NCBI RefSeq assembly: GCF_032884065.1
Contig: NC_088863.1
Coordinates: forward strand, 48,187,238-48,251,237
Origin: Artemia franciscana
Lineage: Eukaryota > Arthropoda > Branchiopoda > Anostraca > Artemiidae
Direction of reading: 5' to 3'
Length of the DNA stretch: 64,000 nt
Part shown: positions 22,160 through 33,639 of the stretch, one piece after another
How positions within the stretch are numbered: position 1 is the first letter of the stretch
Layout of the letters: every line of letters starts with the position of its first letter
Notes under the pieces: generated by a model
Databases searched by the model: none
The model's input: the letters and a program-made list of their open reading frames with translations, nothing else
Told to the model about the DNA's origin: nothing
Translations under genes and position numbers: made by a program

Positions 22160-22525
22160 TGGGGCCCCCATGGGAGGCTGAGATGATTTATAGTTATTTG
22201 AGAAATATCATTTATATAGATATTTAATAGGGTAGGTCCTAAGACACTACCCTGCTGGACACCACTAGTGACTCCACATCTCTCAGAGAGGATTGATTCT
22301 CCTTCATTAGTAAAAAGCCTCACTTGCTGTGTTCTTTTTTTTAGAGAACTTGCAATCCAGCCCGCAAGGTCTGCATTTATTCCGCATGAGAAGTTTTTTG
22401 TTTAAGTGTGGATGTGGAACTTTGTCAAATACTTTTGCAAGGTCAAGCCACAAGGTGTCCACAGGTAACCCCTGATCAATCAAGTCCTTTATAACATAAT
22501 AAGTATTCAGCAAATTTGTTTCTAC
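22160..22525 (-). pseudogene. CR1/L2-like LINE reverse-transcriptase fragment
   Basis: A second, unrelated RT on the minus strand. 22513-22307 reads LNTYYVIKDLIDQGLPVDTL, then LDLAKVFDKVPHPHL (normally LDFAKAFDKVPHxxL). After a shift, about 22323-22170 reads VTSGVQQGSVLGPTLLNIYI followed by ND (normally SGVPQGSVLGPLLFxIYIND). A cysteine-rich stretch upstream of the motif replaces the usual W..FL..R. The copy is truncated before the YADD box. Its lineage is CR1/L2-like and distinct from the I-type element beside it. Confidence 0.85.
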
Positions 22526-22789
22526 AGACTTTCATGATTGAAAATCGTGTTGAGTGGGTGATATTTTCCATAATGTTTATGGGAAGTATAAAATCCCCAG
22601 GTATTAGAAAATCTTATGGGAAAGGGGGGATTTTAACAGACTGTAGTCAAGCTTGCCGATTTATAATTTATTTTCTGGATATCATGCGATCTTCTCTCAA
22701 ATTATGTTTTTTCCTGTTTCTGCTGTTAATATTAGCCACTTTTGGTTCCAGTCCTTGGAATTTTCTAATTTATTTTTTTATCGTTTTAG
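22526..22789 (+). other. Non-coding sequence ending in a polypyrimidine tract
   Basis: Open on the plus strand but low in information. The last 30 bases are T-rich and end in TCGTTTTAG, a good 3' splice site for the candidate exon that follows. Confidence 0.35.
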
Positions 22790-22880
22790 ATGTAGCTCCT
22801 TCCAAACACCAGCCAAGGGATAGAGGAGACAATGGTGGGTTCTGCATTATTGATAGAAAACCAAAGTCTGATGAAGGAAG
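22790..22880 (+). CDS. Candidate internal exon of an unidentified gene (91 nt)
   Basis: Preceded by a T-rich tract and AG (22788-22789), followed by GTATTG (from 22881). Read in phase it gives VAPSKHQPRDRGDNGGFCII, then DRKPKSDEGR: hydrophilic and complex, unlike the T-rich translation upstream. Length is 2 + 29 codons + 2, so both borders fall after the second base of a codon. The product is not recognised. It could be an exon of a gene whose other exons lie outside or are too short to see. Support is splice signals plus composition only. Confidence 0.35.
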
Positions 22881-23425
22881 GTATTGAACGATATACTTTT
22901 TATTCTATATTCATTAGTTTTTTTTTTATTCGTCTTTAAGGACCAAGGGCAGTGAAATTGTAACCTGATTGTTTGAAATGGCTAATGGATACTTGTACCA
23001 TGAAAGGTCGCAACTATGATGAAAATCACCTCCATATGCAGTTTCGGTGGTAGCGGGTACCGAATTAGAAAAAAGGGACATAGGTGAAAATTAAGAAGAA
23101 AAGACCTAAAAAAATATGGCACCAAACAGGTTAAGAAGTTATGGGCTCTGTTCAAAGATGTAGTTGTTTTGGGAAAGAAAACAGTGGAGTAGCCTGGGAG
23201 AGGCTATAATAATAATTTTATTTTTGTCTGCTTATACAAAAAGAGAAAAGCGGAGTAATGTAAAAGAAGAAAAGGAAAAAAAAAAACAAGAATACTCAGC
23301 ATAAGTAGGCCATATCCATGGCACTTTAAAGTTTAAGACCAGCGAATATTGAGGAGTGTCAAAAGAAGGAATCTATCACGAAAAAGGTCAACGACATCAG
23401 CGTTAACCGCGAAACTATTCAGTTC

Positions 23426-23507
<82 letters not shown>

Positions 23508-24480
23508 TCTGAGACCACATTGGCTAAGCATGACAAAATGAGAATATACGCGACAATTTGTCGATTTAATTAATTAAAAATTAACGCATTTAAATAAAAA
23601 GAACTCGGATTTATTTTCTTGATTTGCCATTCATTGTTTGATCAAATTTTCTGATTGTTCAAAAAGGCACAGATACAATATCCCAGGAATGAAATAGGGT
23701 ATTTTATTGAGAATTACACGGAAAATTGAGGAGATATAAAACTAAATCAAAATAATATATATTTATTCAGATTGTCAAAAGGTTGTCTGTGCAAAATCCG
23801 AGGTAAAACTCAAGAGTTAGATGTTCAATCTTCAAGGTATGTTTCTGAAGATTTTAAACTAAATCAAAAGACACTATGTGCATATTTTAGATATGTGAAA
23901 ATTAAAATTATGAGGGCATGTCGAGTGGAAAGTTGAACAAAATCAAAATACATTATTTGCTTCCAAGTTTGTCAAAAGGGTGTATCTGTGATATCTCAGA
24001 GGGTTCAAGTGGAAACATTCAGAGCATCTGGAAAGGAACAGTTGATTAATATTTTACATACTCAAGGTTATACGGTCCAAAGTTCAAGGTAATACGGTTA
24101 GAATTTAGTTTTTTTAAGGTACTTTTTTGACGGTTGAACGACAAAAAAAAGTACACTAAGGACGGTTGAGTGTTGCTCTTAGCCGAAATATTTGCGTTGC
24201 ATTTTCATTTTCACTTGCTGTGAATAATTTTCTCGTTTTTTCTTCTCGACTTTTTTCTCGTCTTGTCCTGCTAGGCTTGCATATGACCTAGTTTTGGCTA
24301 TGCTCCGTCATTACATATCTAAATGAGTTTTTAGGTTCCAGTTAGTTAAAAGAAACTGTGGCTGACCTTGTACACAAACATTTATATTTTTTTTCTTCTT
24401 TTATTCAATCTGCCAAATATTAAGAAGAAAATTATCAAAAGAAAACAGAGGTTTTAGGCTAATGCTGAAAATAAAAACCT
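22881..24480. other. Repeat-rich non-coding sequence
   Basis: Contains the A-tract listed separately. At 23640-24010 there is a diverged repeat of about 200 bp: the block AACTAAATCAAAATAATATA with a nearby TTGTCAAAAGG...GTCTGTG (about 23740-23795) recurs as AACAAAATCAAAATACATTA with TTGTCAAAAGGG...ATCTGTG (about 23937-23995). No gene seen. Confidence 0.4.
23429..23505. repeat. A-tract of 77 nt
   Basis: An uninterrupted run of A, flanked by TTCAGT on the left and CTTCTG on the right. The length suits the tail of a retrotransposed RNA (plus-strand sense) or a collapsed/expanded homopolymer. I found no obvious matching target duplication and no clear retrocopy upstream. Confidence 0.85.
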
Positions 24481-24484
24481 TACC

Positions 24485-24840
24485 TTAGACCTTAGTTCCT
24501 CCAGTGCCTCCAGAGGCACAAATGACATGGGTGAGTAGCCTCCAATCTTCCCTCAGGTGGGCTGTTGCGTTGATGTCCTCTTACTCTGAAATGAGACTCG
24601 TCTGGAAGGCTCCTTTCTCACGTTCTACGGAGTGTGTTCTTTGGTTTTCCTTGGTGACGGGTGCCTCCAGGTTGCCAGTACAGCAGAATTTTAAGAACTC
24701 AATGATCTGGCATATGGAGGATATGTCCAAGGTATTGCTTTCTTTGTTGCTTCACAACGGAGGCGATTTCAGGTTGGCATGGTCCTTAGGATCTGTTGGG
24801 GACAGTTATTTTCTAAGGCGGTAAGATCCTCCTGTCTCGC
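24485..24840 (-). pseudogene. LINE ORF C-terminal end (GRPK-type), degraded
   Basis: The minus strand reads RKQYLGHILHMPDH, then LYWQPGG and QGKPKNTLRR, and later GRLEATHPCHLCLWRHW. This matches the end of many LINE ORF2 proteins without RNase H: (W)LGHVLRMP(D), W.P.G.R.RGRPK.TWRR, and a final dR..WR.LV..LC segment. Stops interrupt it (for example directly after MPDH). It is an independent copy from the LINE at 25.87-27.0 kb, which has its own version of the same tail. Confidence 0.75.
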
Positions 24841-25030
24841 TGTTGGTTTTAGCCATTCCATAGAGTAACTTAGAACAGACAAAATATTGCTAATGTTCAT
24901 GGTCTGTCTTTAGTTTCTAATTAAAATAATTAAAACATATAAGAAAACTACGTTTATGATGAAAAGCCTTTGGTGGTCTGGAGGGTGTCTAATCAACTTT
25001 TCAGTAGCTGATTATTTTTTAAAGAAATGG
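24841..25030. other. Non-coding spacer
   Basis: Nothing recognised between the LINE tail and the SINE head. Confidence 0.3.
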
Positions 25031-25035
25031 ATAGC

Positions 25036-25125
25036 AGGCCTGTTGCCCAACCTTGCGGCAACACGGATCGAACCTGAATTCCGTATTGCAAAACAGGGCA
25101 TCAGTTGAATGTGCTACCACAGGAT
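25036..25125 (-). repeat. tRNA-derived SINE head
   Basis: The minus strand carries TGGTAGCACATTCAACTGA, which fits the A-box end of a pol III promoter, and about 40 nt later GGTTCGATCC, a B box in a good context. The stretch resembles the 5' half of a tRNA. The rest after the B box (CGTGTTGCCGCAAGG) does not fold back to an acceptor stem, so it is a SINE and not a tRNA gene. It is a different family from the SINE at 12.1-12.7 kb. Confidence 0.6.
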
Positions 25126-25865
25126 TTGTGTATCGATTACCTTATACAATAATGAGATATATCTTGTAAAAAACCAAAATAACAAATTCAAAATAGTTGG
25201 CACGATGGGGGGGATATAAGTGTATTCCTTATTAACAGCCAAAGAACATACTTTAAGGAAAAAAATCGGATAGAACAAGTTTATTATGCAAAACCAGTAT
25301 CCTTATACCAAAAATATATACAAAAAGTTGTATCAGATTGTCCTTAACCATTTCCTCCACTCCAAGTATCGCTATATTGCTGTTTCAGTATTTTTATTCT
25401 AATGATTAAGCTTATTTAGCTTTGGGTTTCAGAATTGCTGCGGAGCTCATTCTGTTCAAGAATGACTGATGTTTATACATCAAAGGCTTATGTCTTGTGG
25501 CCTCCCGCTGTTTGTCTTTTTCCCCTTCTTTGTCTAGTTATTTTCGGTGAAATTAATTGTGTTGTTGTTTTCTTTTATCTGTCTATTTTCATCTCATTTC
25601 GTTTCTCTTCGTGCTTGAAGACTAAGCTGACTGCAGCATTAGAGCTTGCTATTGGACACGTTTAGTCTCTCCAAAGAAAGCTGCTCCACGAACTCTCAAG
25701 ACGTGCAATGAAAAAACTGAAAATGAAAAACTCTGCAATGTCAATAAATTTTCTTAAATAACTTTATATATACGCCAGAATTAATTGCTCAATCCGGAGA
25801 TGAAGGGGTTTTTGGAAACGTAAGAGATGCCTATCAAATATTATTATCGATTGTAGTGTTGATGG
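25126..25865. other. Non-coding sequence
   Basis: A 76-codon plus-strand frame (25435-25665) is open but hydrophobic and T-rich; not supported as a gene. Nothing else recognised. Confidence 0.3.
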
Positions 25866-25869
25866 CCAG

Positions 25870-27020
25870 TAATGAGCGGTCTTTTACCTTACACTTTGGA
25901 TCCTCCAGAGCCAGGAGTGGTGCATAAGGCTTTTACAAAAACCTCGCCAGATATCACGGAGGTGAGCTGTAGTCCTGACGTCCTACCACTGGGGTTGGAG
26001 AGACATCTCCCTTCTACTCAGATTCTGTTCATACTACTGTAGTAAGGTTTGTCTTGGACGACCTCTTTTTGCCTCTCTTCTTGCTTTTTGCCACTCGTTT
26101 TGCCACCCATAAATTATGCATGGGAGTCGATCCTTATGCATATGAAGGACATGGCTAAGGTACGTCCATCTTCTACGTTTCAAAAGGTTAGTAACTTATG
26201 GTTTACCAGTTTTCTGGCAAACTAATGCTCATGGCCTTTTCCTACTACGACATCTTCAGTATTCTTCTAAGGCACATGTTTTCAAAGGCCTTCTGTTTCG
26301 CTTGTTGGAAATCTAGTTTCCAGAATTCAATTGCATAGAGGAGAATGCACACCACATTACTATTCATGAGGCGGAGCTTCAAGTGCATAGAGTAGTTCTT
26401 ACTGGGCAATATAAAATTAGTACTGGCCGCCGTGCAAAAAAGTGGGGATGCATAGTAGTAACGCTGCTAGGCAGTTTTCAAATTGTGCTGGCAAATTTCG
26501 TCTTCAAATACCATTTTTACATATAAAAATACTTTTTGCTGAAAGAAAAGCTGTCAAAACATAAGTTGTGCTTCTAAAGTATCGGTAGCTTTTGGAATTC
26601 TGCTACTGGCAGCTTTGGAACTTTTTCCATCCCTGTGATTAGGTAAACCAGAATAATTCAGAATCTTTTATAAAATCTTTGCATCAAAAGAATCGAAAGC
26701 CCTTTTTCAAAAGTAACGAAGTGTCTATAATTTTTTTTTTCCATTCTCTGGACTCCTTTGCCATTAGTCTAAAAATAAAATAAGATCAAAGGTCGAAAGT
26801 TAATGCTCTTCCAGCTGTCGCAGATTAGTGCATCACCCTTCTTGAAGAGTTCCACCAGTTTACTCTTTGTCTTATCTTTTGCGACTGTTTTGTTATTCCA
26901 GACGACCACTGCGAGGGCATTCTAAACAGTTACGCAGGCTCGAAGGTATGTCTTCAGCTTCTCTGCTTCGATCCGTCGACTGCAGACGATTGTCAATTTT
27001 TCGACTTTTTCACAGCGGTT
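25870..27020 (-). pseudogene. RTE/CR1-like LINE reverse transcriptase and tail, heavily decayed
   Basis: Reading down the minus strand from about 27.0 kb, the first block is KLVELFKKGDALICDSWKSI (LINE block 1: KKGD..C.NWR.I), then AFDSFDAKIL (AFD..D box). After a long decayed stretch comes KLRLMNSNVVCILLYAIEFW followed by AFENMCLRRILKM, the RT thumb signature (NSNV...LLYG.E.W ... F...CLRRIL). The tail at about 26150-25890 reads LSHVLHMHKDRLP, RREAKRGRPRQTL and HLRDIWRGFCKS. Domain order is preserved but many stops and shifts occur. The type resembles LINEs often annotated as craniofacial development protein 2-like. Confidence 0.8.
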
Positions 27021-27109
27021 GTCATTTCTTTAGTGTTGGTTGGGGGGGGGGGGTCAGCACTTGCATCAATTATTTAAAAAAGGTCATATTGACTTTGGGA
27101 CAGGAGTGA

Positions 27110-27530
27110 CTAAATGATACAGCGTTAATGAGTTTAAATAAAATTAAGAAAATCAAATGAGCATTCCTATTGTTAGGCGTTATTCACAAAGGTTGCAAGC
27201 GTCGTACATTACTGAGTAATATTGATATTTTAATTTAATCTTAAATACCAAAAACCGATATATTTGATAATCCAACACCGACTTGCTTAATTCTTTCAGA
27301 CTCTGTAATTATAAAAAGTAAAACGTTTTCCAAGTAGTTGGTTTAAAGAAAGCATTGAAATAAGATTAAGAAAATCAAATAAGTATTCCTAGTGTTAGGC
27401 GTTATTGAGAAAGGTTGCAAGGCGTTATTGAAAGGTGTCGAACATTACTGAGTAATATTGATATTTTTATTTAATTTTAAATACCAAAAACCGATATATT
27501 TGACGGCCTTATGCTTCCTGGCTATAAAAA
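27110..27530. repeat. Direct repeat pair, about 150 bp, 222 bp apart
   Basis: Copy 1 at about 27138-27275 and copy 2 at about 27360-27500 share AAGAAAATCAAATGAGCATT versus AAGAAAATCAAATAAGTATT, then TTAGGCGTTATT, CATTACTGAGTAATATTGAT and ACCAAAAACCGATATATTTG. Copy 2 has an additional internal GGTTGCAAGGCGTTATTG duplication. A local tandem duplication. Confidence 0.75.
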
Positions 27531-27684
27531 TTAAAGCTTTTTCAAAGTAAACAACTGGGTTAGTACAGTCACTCCTTTAAAAAAAATAATAATGAAACAC
27601 AAAAAAAACATACATCTGTTCTGGGGACAGTACAAAATTAAACGAGTCTTATTATAGTGGCTTCAGATATTCGCTCAACGGCAC

Positions 27685-27815
27685 TCAGACTTGCTCAATT
27701 TGACGCCACATTTCCATCGGGATTACCCGCGTTTTCAGTTGTTGTCCTTCTTTTACTATAATTATAAGAACTTTCTCATGCACGAATATCTTGGGATGTT
27801 TTCTTTGATATTGAA
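27685..27815 (-). CDS. Candidate terminal exon of an unidentified gene
   Basis: The minus strand reads KHPKIFVHEKVLIIIVKEGQ, then QLKTRVIPMEMWRQIEQV and a stop. The composition is much more protein-like than its surroundings, and a pyrimidine-rich stretch ending AAAG precedes it near 27815. It lies about 1.6 kb downstream of the minus-strand eIF2-alpha kinase exon, so it could belong to that gene, but no kinase motif supports this. The segment is not recognised. Alternative: chance open frame. Confidence 0.25.
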
Positions 27816-27899
27816 ATAAATACAAATTTAGAATAAAAAGCTGGTTCTTTGATTTAATGCTATCAATATTTAGGTTCTTATGCTTCAATTATCGATAAG

Positions 27900-29430
27900 G
27901 ATAGCTAATTCATTATTGCAAATGTTTAGTTTATTTTTTTTCTTCCGTCAAGTCGTGTAAAAAAATATTCTTATGAAAATGGAAAGGGGTCTTTCCATCT
28001 CAGATTATAGCTCATATTAAGGGCCATATTATAGGCCCCTATTAAGGGCCATAACCTATTGGAAGGCAGTCGAATATAGGCCACCAACAATTGTTTTTTG
28101 GGGAAAAATTTGTTCCAAGTCAGTAATTCATTAGTAATGTATTAACACTGTGCTAATACTAAGCGCCCTAGTCTCTAACACATACCTTGTTATTATATAT
28201 TCTTGGTTCTTAGACTCAGCACATGGTTGATTTGCTAGTACTGGGTTCTTCCCCTAGCTCCGATAGTGTTGAACTCGGGCCTTCATCTCTGGCCAATGAG
28301 ACTTCGCTTTATTTGTTTCCAAAAATAACGTTTTGCGAACTTTTGTCACCTTCTCCTGCTGCTTTGGTCGGCAGGTTGTACCTTCGACCCACACAAATGA
28401 CTCTTATATCGGTTGACCTAAACTAAGACATTTTGCCCTTGTACGAGGGCCCTCCCATCATTCCGATGAAGTCTCACAAAATTAATTTTGCCTTTTCTGC
28501 TGTATTTACTTGCTATAGTGGGTGGCTCAGAGCTTTGGTTATCATTTTTTCCCCCAAATCTTTCATATACATATGGAATTGTCTCAAAGCAACACTTGAT
28601 GCATTGTTCATAAAGAGCGCTTAATTCAACAAAACCAACAAAGTTGACCAGTTATAAATTTTCTTGTTATAAAAGTTCATATTTTTTCGTTTTTTTTGCA
28701 TTATTTTCTTGGCGTTTTAAGACATCTTTTGTGGATTTACTTATTTTTGATTTTCATAGGGATAGTTTGTTTTGTGGTTTTAGTTGCCTTTGAACAAAAT
28801 TCGCAGCACATTTTATGTGTAAATACTGTGTAATACAATATAACTATATGATTCAATTAACTCTGATTATGTAACTCCGATTCAATTAACGATATGATGT
28901 AGTTAGTGAATAAAAATTGTTTCGGTTGCTCATCGCTAAATTTTCAAATTATTAAAATGCGAGTTTTGTTTGAAAGCACTTCCTTGTTTTCGTTTCTGCT
29001 TTAGTAAATTTTTTTGCGTTTTTTTTTTATCTAAATCCTCTTGTTATTTTGAAATAAATTATACTTTATTTCCACGATACTTGTATTACAATGTATTTAC
29101 GATCACTGTTATGCAATGTAAAATTCTGTTCCAGGTATTTGTCCGTGGGAGAGAGAGGAAACCAGTGAATGTTACGTCTCAAATTAACGTCTAAAAAATT
29201 GCCAATCTAAAAATTTTCGCTTTTATCTTTTTTTGGTCACGAATTTAATGGTTGTTCACCTTTACTGAAACGTTGTTCAGCCTTCTTTTTAAGCATAAAC
29301 AATAATGTTAATAAGTAACCGTCTTTAGAGAAGCTCAGTAAGCTATTGTTAAATAAAGAAACCAGGAATATTAAACTCATCCTGTTCCACATCACAAAAT
29401 CCATTGTTTTCAATACAAAACGATTAATAC
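27900..29430. other. Non-coding sequence with one coding-like patch
   Basis: Between 28220 and 28640 both strands are unusually open. On the minus strand the stretch NNASSVALRQFHMYMKDLGE, followed by KMITKALSHP, faintly resembles the end of piggyBac-type transposases, but no other motif supports it. The rest is AT-rich. The missing kinase exon with a DFG motif was not found here. Confidence 0.25.
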
Positions 29431-29835
29431 CTTTATATCTCTGTGTAAGATATCCTCCGCATGAATGGCTTCTACTCCTTCCACAACTTGCCGAAAAATC
29501 TGTATACTATCAGAGAAATTAATCGGGCCATTGGTCGAGGTTCGCCTCACCAGCCAATCTCTTAAGGTTTCTTTTGAGCACTGCATTAAAATACACAAGT
29601 CAATTCTGAAAGGTAAACTTTTTGGAATAGATGCAAATAGCAGTGATTGTTCACAATCACCTGCGGAGCCGTGCGCCAGATCGGGCTTTTGCCAGGCAGA
29701 GCTTCCACATTTTATGGCTAGGAGCGGCTCTGAAATCAGTGAAGGAGAAAACTGCAACCAGGAGCTCCTGTAAGATATTACGTTAGGATGATCGACACGG
29801 CTGAGTGTTTCAACCTCTCGCAGTACTTTTAAAAT
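29431..29835 (-). CDS. Exon of an eIF2-alpha kinase (HRI/PERK-like), N-lobe to catalytic loop
   Basis: These kinases phosphorylate eIF2-alpha in the cytoplasm to lower translation under stress. The exon is 405 nt, exactly 135 codons. The 3' splice site is CTAAC...GGAG before ATT at 29835; the 5' site is AAAG|GTATTA at 29431/29430. It starts ILKVLREVETLSRVDHPNVI, where the Glu of REVE is the alpha-C partner of the catalytic lysine. Next come SYRSSWLQ, an insert of about 50 residues, then LCILMQCSKETLRDWLVRR and FRQVVEGVEAIHAEDILHRD followed by IK. The N-lobe insert between beta-4 and beta-5 and the MQxxxxxLxDW hinge are family marks; HRI and PERK have them, and the short insert favours HRI. 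The exon ends at HRDIK with phase 0. The next exon (P.N.F...DFG) was not found. A stop (TAA) directly upstream of the splice site confirms an intron border. Confidence 0.8.
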
Positions 29836-30454
29836 CTCCAATCCAGGTTAGTTCTTCTTTTTTCGTTTTTTTTTAAGCACTATCTTTGCTTGTCACAGAA
29901 GTAGATCGAGATAATAGTCGTGCTACCTTGCTACTCTTGCACTACCTTAATGGCTTTTATTAAGAGAATTGAATCGCCTCCTAGATTTTTGAGGGCCACC
30001 TCTTTTCTCAGGCCAATACCCATAGTATTCGAACAGAGCTTAATTCTCGACAACTATTTTGATTAAAATGCATTTTTTGTAAACATGAAGGTCATATTGT
30101 TGAAAACAGAAACACTATAAAATTTTGAAAACTACTTTAAAACGTTCCAAAATACTTACTTCGGCCTGTATCATTCCTTAAGCCATAGTATTTCAATAAG
30201 TATAGCCTATCTCCAATATAAATTACTTACTATAAATCATATAGAAACAATAAAATTATTCTATGCTGGATTTGCTACTGCATCACTTGTTTGGTATTAA
30301 ACCAATTTGAAGAAAAGTCACATAGAAAATCCGTTGTGCACACATATAGCTTACAACTCAGGGTGTATGTTTGCCCATCAGAGGGGGTATATAAACTTTA
30401 CCATTACCCCTTGAAAATATATAAGGGTAAAATTATAGTTTAGGTGCCTTGTAC
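29836..30454. other. Non-coding, probable intron of the minus-strand kinase exon
   Basis: No coding signal. CCTTGTACTACCTT-like words near 29920-29945 and 30450 recur but are short. Confidence 0.3.
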
Positions 30455-31585
30455 TACCTTAAAAATAGTTCAGTTAGGTGAATGGAAGTTTCAGGAATGA
30501 ATCCAGGGCCCAAACGAGTACCTAGAAACATATTCCCACGCTACTTTGTCGACCCTTTTCTGATTATCAGTACTTAGAAGATTGCCTACATGACAGGCTC
30601 ATCTAAATTGTGATAAAAAACATTATACATTAATTTCCAGTTTTCAGTCTCTTTTTCAGTGAATATGCAGTAAATCACATTTCTAACCTAAAAATAAGTG
30701 AGTATTCCTCTCTATCCTTTTTTTATGTTCTTTCCAAATTATTAATGCCCTCTCTTGAACTACTCTTCCAAATATAATAATCAATTTTACTGCAAATTTG
30801 GTTTTAGGCCCTTTTTGCACCCATGAAAATGATACTTTTTAGAAGGGCCATTATAATTTTTTCTGTAGTTTTTGGGGATAAAAAAGGGTTTAAACATTGG
30901 TTTCAAACTTAGTATTTCATTATAAATTTATTTTTTAAAGTTGTGCAATTCACAAGCGTTAATAAAGACATTTGAAAAAAAAAAAAAAAATCAAAACAAT
31001 TCTGCCAAGTTTTCTTCTTTCTGTCAGGTCACAAAATTGCCATTTCAACTAAATATTGAAAAATATTAGAGCCAATAGAATAAACTTGACAGATGGAAAA
31101 TGGCAAAATTGTTTTACTTTTTTCTATCAACTTAATTGTGACAAATAATGCTTGTGGCTTGTATAACTATAATCAAGTATCAAGTAATCATTGTATAACT
31201 ATAATCAAGCAGCATGTTCACTTCATTTGTAGGTTAGAAATGTGGGCTGCTCCATATTTATCTCTTTTTCTTTGGCTTCAGTATGTAAATGTATTTTTTT
31301 TTTCTAGGTTGAATAGATATATTTAATGATCTTCAAAACCTTATAAATTAAAAGTAAGCGAAGGAATGAAGCTCAAATTACTTTTCTTGTACCTCCTTTG
31401 AACAGAACATCTGTTTTGCACAGTTTCCCTTTTATAACACAAAGAGTTTTAAAGGTCATCAAAAGTCAGTGTCCTATGGAGGAAGGAGTAGAGACGGTTA
31501 AAGCTCTGAATGCATTCTTGACATTTTCATTTACTTAACTCAACTTCCAGAATGAAAAAAGCTCCTAAACTAGAATTTTACCACT
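30455..31585. repeat. Fold-back family C, copy with inserted centre
   Basis: The left end at about 30470-30660 resembles family C copy 2 (TTAGGTGAATGGAAGTTTC; GATTGCCTACATGACAGGCT). The right half at about 31300-31585 shares AACCTTATAAATTAAAAGTA, CCCTTTTATAACACA, AGGAAGGAGTAGAG and CTAGAATTTTACC. The centre is enlarged by about 500 bp. It includes a segment (about 30870-30910) that is the inverse of a family D motif (GGTTTAAACATTGGTTTC...), so a family D piece appears to be nested inside. Confidence 0.6.
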
Positions 31586-33470
31586 GAGTTTCAAGATATC
31601 CATGATAAAGTCTGTCTTAGATTTAGGTGCTTTGTTTTAACTTAAAGATCCCATATCTGAGATTGGGCATCAGTTTCTAAGTTCATGCTCTGAGATTGGG
31701 CAAAATGTTTAGTACTGTATATGGCTAGAATATTCATGCTAATCACATACTTATTAAGAAAATTTTAGACAAATCCAAAGGTGAAACAATCAACTTGTTG
31801 GTGTGATATATGAGGTTTGGCTATAAAAAAAAAAATGAAGGTTTTTAGGTATGAATAGACGGATCCAGGGTCATTTTTTGATTTTGCAGGTAATTAAGGT
31901 TTTTAGGTAATTCTGGCAACAACCTGATGATCTTACTATTTATACATGAATATTGCTGGTGCATCATCCAACATTAAATATTATTGGATTTCCATCTAAA
32001 ATAAGAATTTTAGTTGTCCGATCGTTGGTTTGATAATAATACTGTCATGCTAAAATGCTTATGATTTCAAATTCAAAACATAAATTGTTATTCTAATTTT
32101 TGTCAAACATTTTAAGATATTTATGGTTGGGGCCCGTTCGGAGACAAAGGAAGTAGCGTCTTATCTTATAGGGTTTTGAGACTCATTTGCTTCTTTTTAT
32201 AATTAAATATTTTGCTTAAGTACAAATGCTGAGTTTTTTATACATTTTGAAACTATTTTGAGAAAATTTCACCACTTTGCTAAGCAGCTTTTATTTCGAA
32301 ATCGCTAAGGGGACTCCTTAAACTTTGGCTCTAGCCATAGGTAACTGGCCTATGGGGCTTTATGTCATAGTAATGCTTATAGGTATACTAATTTGTTGAT
32401 AGGGATAATATTTAAAGGGAAATCGTAATCTTTTTGTGGTATTGAGCTCGTAGCACAAGAAAAAAAAGATAGTCTGTTCTGGAATTTTTGTCAAAAAACA
32501 TAGCTGAATAACCATTTGTGCTGAATAAGAAGAAATATTTTGCTACACCTTCCATAAGACTCAGTCCAATTAAAATCTTTGTGAAGAGCTTACAATAAAG
32601 GCTGTGGTATTTTTTGAGGGATGGCTTCCTGTAGACATAGTTTTATTGGCATGTGTAAAAACTAATGACTAGGATATTTGCAAGGCTATTGAAAGGGGCT
32701 TTTTTGAGATCATCCGACAAGAAAAAAGGACTTTATTTGCTCCTGAAAACGCATGTAGTAACTTTTTTTGTGGCAAAAAAAAAGCATATAACTGTCCAGG
32801 AGCCACTCAGGAGCTTGTTACTTCCTATTAAGTATACTCTCAGATAGGCAAAACTGACGGTTATAAAAAGAAGAAGAAAAATGTGTTTGTAGCTCAAGGT
32901 TGACTGTACGATTCGTACTTTATTTAGGCTCTAGTTTTAGGATATTCAGGAAAGCTTGATAGTCAAAGCAAAATGCTAATTATATCTTTGCTTGAAGAAT
33001 ATTCTGTATTGTACGCTAAGGATCACCTTGGATCACAGCTCTTTGATGGTAAGCATTCTTAGTTAATATGCATCGTAATTTTCTCAGAGTTTGAATGTTG
33101 AACCTAGTGCAAAAAGATTGCTTGCAGTTGGTAAATACTCTCCTATTTATGGAGAGAAATAGAATACCACAAAAATGTTTTTTTGCTATCTACTGTTTGA
33201 GTTTTTCTTTTTTTTTTGTATTTTATATTTATTTAGTTTTTAGTCTCTTATGTTCATATCTTATGTCTCGTATTCTGGCGTCTTGAAAACAGGTCTTTTT
33301 AAACTGAGGTTGTATTGTATCTAGACCTATTATGAAAGCCCTGTTCTCGTCATCAAGAAACGTGGTTAACCTGGTTATAGATCTCGTTCTGTTGCTTAGG
33401 AATTAGCAATTAATATCCAAAATAAAAGTTTTCTTACTGTTAATTGTAGTCAAAGATGCCCATATATATA
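31586..33470. other. Non-coding sequence
   Basis: About 1.9 kb, AT-rich, no supported frame on either strand. A CTGAGATTGGGCA word is repeated at about 31660 and 31691. Possibly intronic. Confidence 0.3.
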
Positions 33471-33639
33471 TAGTACCCGGAGCCAAGTTGCTTCGCCGCC
33501 TGGTCCTGGTACGCGAGAGGCTTTTATATATGGATTCTCACTGTTTCTTGTCTTCTATATGCAGACAATTTGAGCGTTTTCTTGATGTCATGACGTCCAA
33601 ATGGACCTTATATTAGAAGTAGTGCCTTTGTAAAATCCC

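Noticed and set aside
23333..23573. Poly-Lys / poly-Phe frames
   Set aside because: Translation of a 77-nt homopolymer A-tract; no gene evidence.
25036..25125. A genuine tRNA gene on the minus strand
   Set aside because: A and B box-like words are present, but no complete acceptor stem or convincing anticodon arm could be drawn; better explained as a SINE head.
28200..28640. piggyBac transposase C-terminus
   Set aside because: Only one weak motif; no catalytic region or ends, and stops interrupt the frame.
29465..29773. 102-codon plus-strand frame
   Set aside because: Shadow of the kinase exon on the minus strand, which has family motifs and splice sites.
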